Under the pieces are notes generated by a model. It did not search any database, was not told the origin of the DNA, and saw nothing but the letters and a program-made list of their open reading frames with translations. This document shows, piece after piece, positions 63,691 to 64,000 of a DNA stretch of 64,000 bases (position 1 is the first letter of the stretch; the number at the start of each line of letters is the position of its first letter). The stretch comes from Azadirachta indica (taxonomy: Eukaryota; Streptophyta; Magnoliopsida; Sapindales; Meliaceae), in the NCBI GenBank assembly GCA_022749755.1, contig CM040448.1:9112481-9176480 (forward strand), read 5' to 3'. The translations under genes were made by a program, and so were the position numbers.

Positions 63691-64000
63691 TAATGGATTA
63701 TATTTGTTTCAATAAAAGTCCACTATTAACTATTGACAATAGTTATGTGTTGTTATTTTGTAATAAATTTGTATTTTATTATAAATTTATGATATGAATT
63801 TAAGATAGACTTTGTTTCTATCATGAATTTATTAAAATTTCTTGATATAATAATATCAAAAAATGCCCTTTTTTTTTTCATATTCATGTTTTCAATTTTC
63901 TTTTTTGAATGATGTTTTTTATGCGATTTTTTTGTCTGATTTATTTTTAATTAACATTTTTTCCCTTTTATTTTTTATTTTTTTATTTTTTCCGTTTTTT

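Noticed and set aside
1..64000. CRISPR array, tRNA or rRNA genes, plant microRNA precursors
   Set aside because: No regularly spaced short repeats with unique spacers, no cloverleaf-type A/B box arrangement and no known microRNA sequence were recognised by eye; a covariance-model scan was not possible.

Overview
This is a window of plant nuclear DNA. The genes have many introns with GT-AG borders, the intergenic DNA is very AT-rich, two promoters carry telo-box motifs, and there are remnants of an endogenous plant pararetrovirus and of hAT, CACTA and Copia elements. The protein style fits a woody eudicot, and Citrus-like is my guess from general resemblance only. Nothing here is bacterial, and there is no CRISPR array, operon or rRNA gene.

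The left half (about 2.0-34.3 kb) is the gene-bearing part, with all genes on the + strand. A 38-exon gene (2493-25225) encodes the UTP10/HEATR1 (BP28) HEAT-repeat subunit of the U3 snoRNP/small-subunit processome. As given, it has a one-base deficit in an A run at 22568-22572, which shifts the frame and creates a stop at 22605. Next comes a 7-exon gene (27024-29928) for a ubiquinol-cytochrome c chaperone (UQCC1/CBP3 family, mitochondrial complex III assembly). It is followed by a 3-exon gene (31599-32505) for a heavy-metal-associated-domain protein with a Lys/Glu/Pro-rich tail and a C-terminal CaaX box. At 33713-34253 lies an internally deleted duplicate of the UQCC1 gene, in which the start of exon 1 is fused to the 3' flank. 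The first two genes are housekeeping genes (ribosome biogenesis and respiratory-chain assembly), and both carry telo-box motifs upstream.

The right half (about 35-64 kb) is a graveyard of mobile elements. A CACTA-type fragment (35.3-36.0 kb, - strand) abuts an endogenous caulimovirid cluster at 36.1-47.4 kb. The cluster holds two partial + strand copies head-to-tail, followed by one nearly full-length copy in inverted orientation, all riddled with stops. Directly beyond it, on the - strand, is the broken 5' part of a WD40/TFIIIC-subunit-like gene (47.4-48.2 kb). A decayed hAT transposon follows (about 49.2-54.0 kb). After it come a neat 1028-bp non-autonomous hAT element with a perfect 8-bp target duplication (54645-55672), a long AT-rich stretch without genes, a roughly 1-kb foldback element (60.5-61.5 kb), and the start of a Copia-like retrotransposon (62.56-63.7 kb).

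No intact novel system was found. The most notable items are the disrupted UTP10 reading frame, the inverted arrangement of pararetroviral copies (which could give double-stranded RNA if transcribed), the WD40 gene that ends at the viral cluster, and the internally deleted UQCC1 duplicate.
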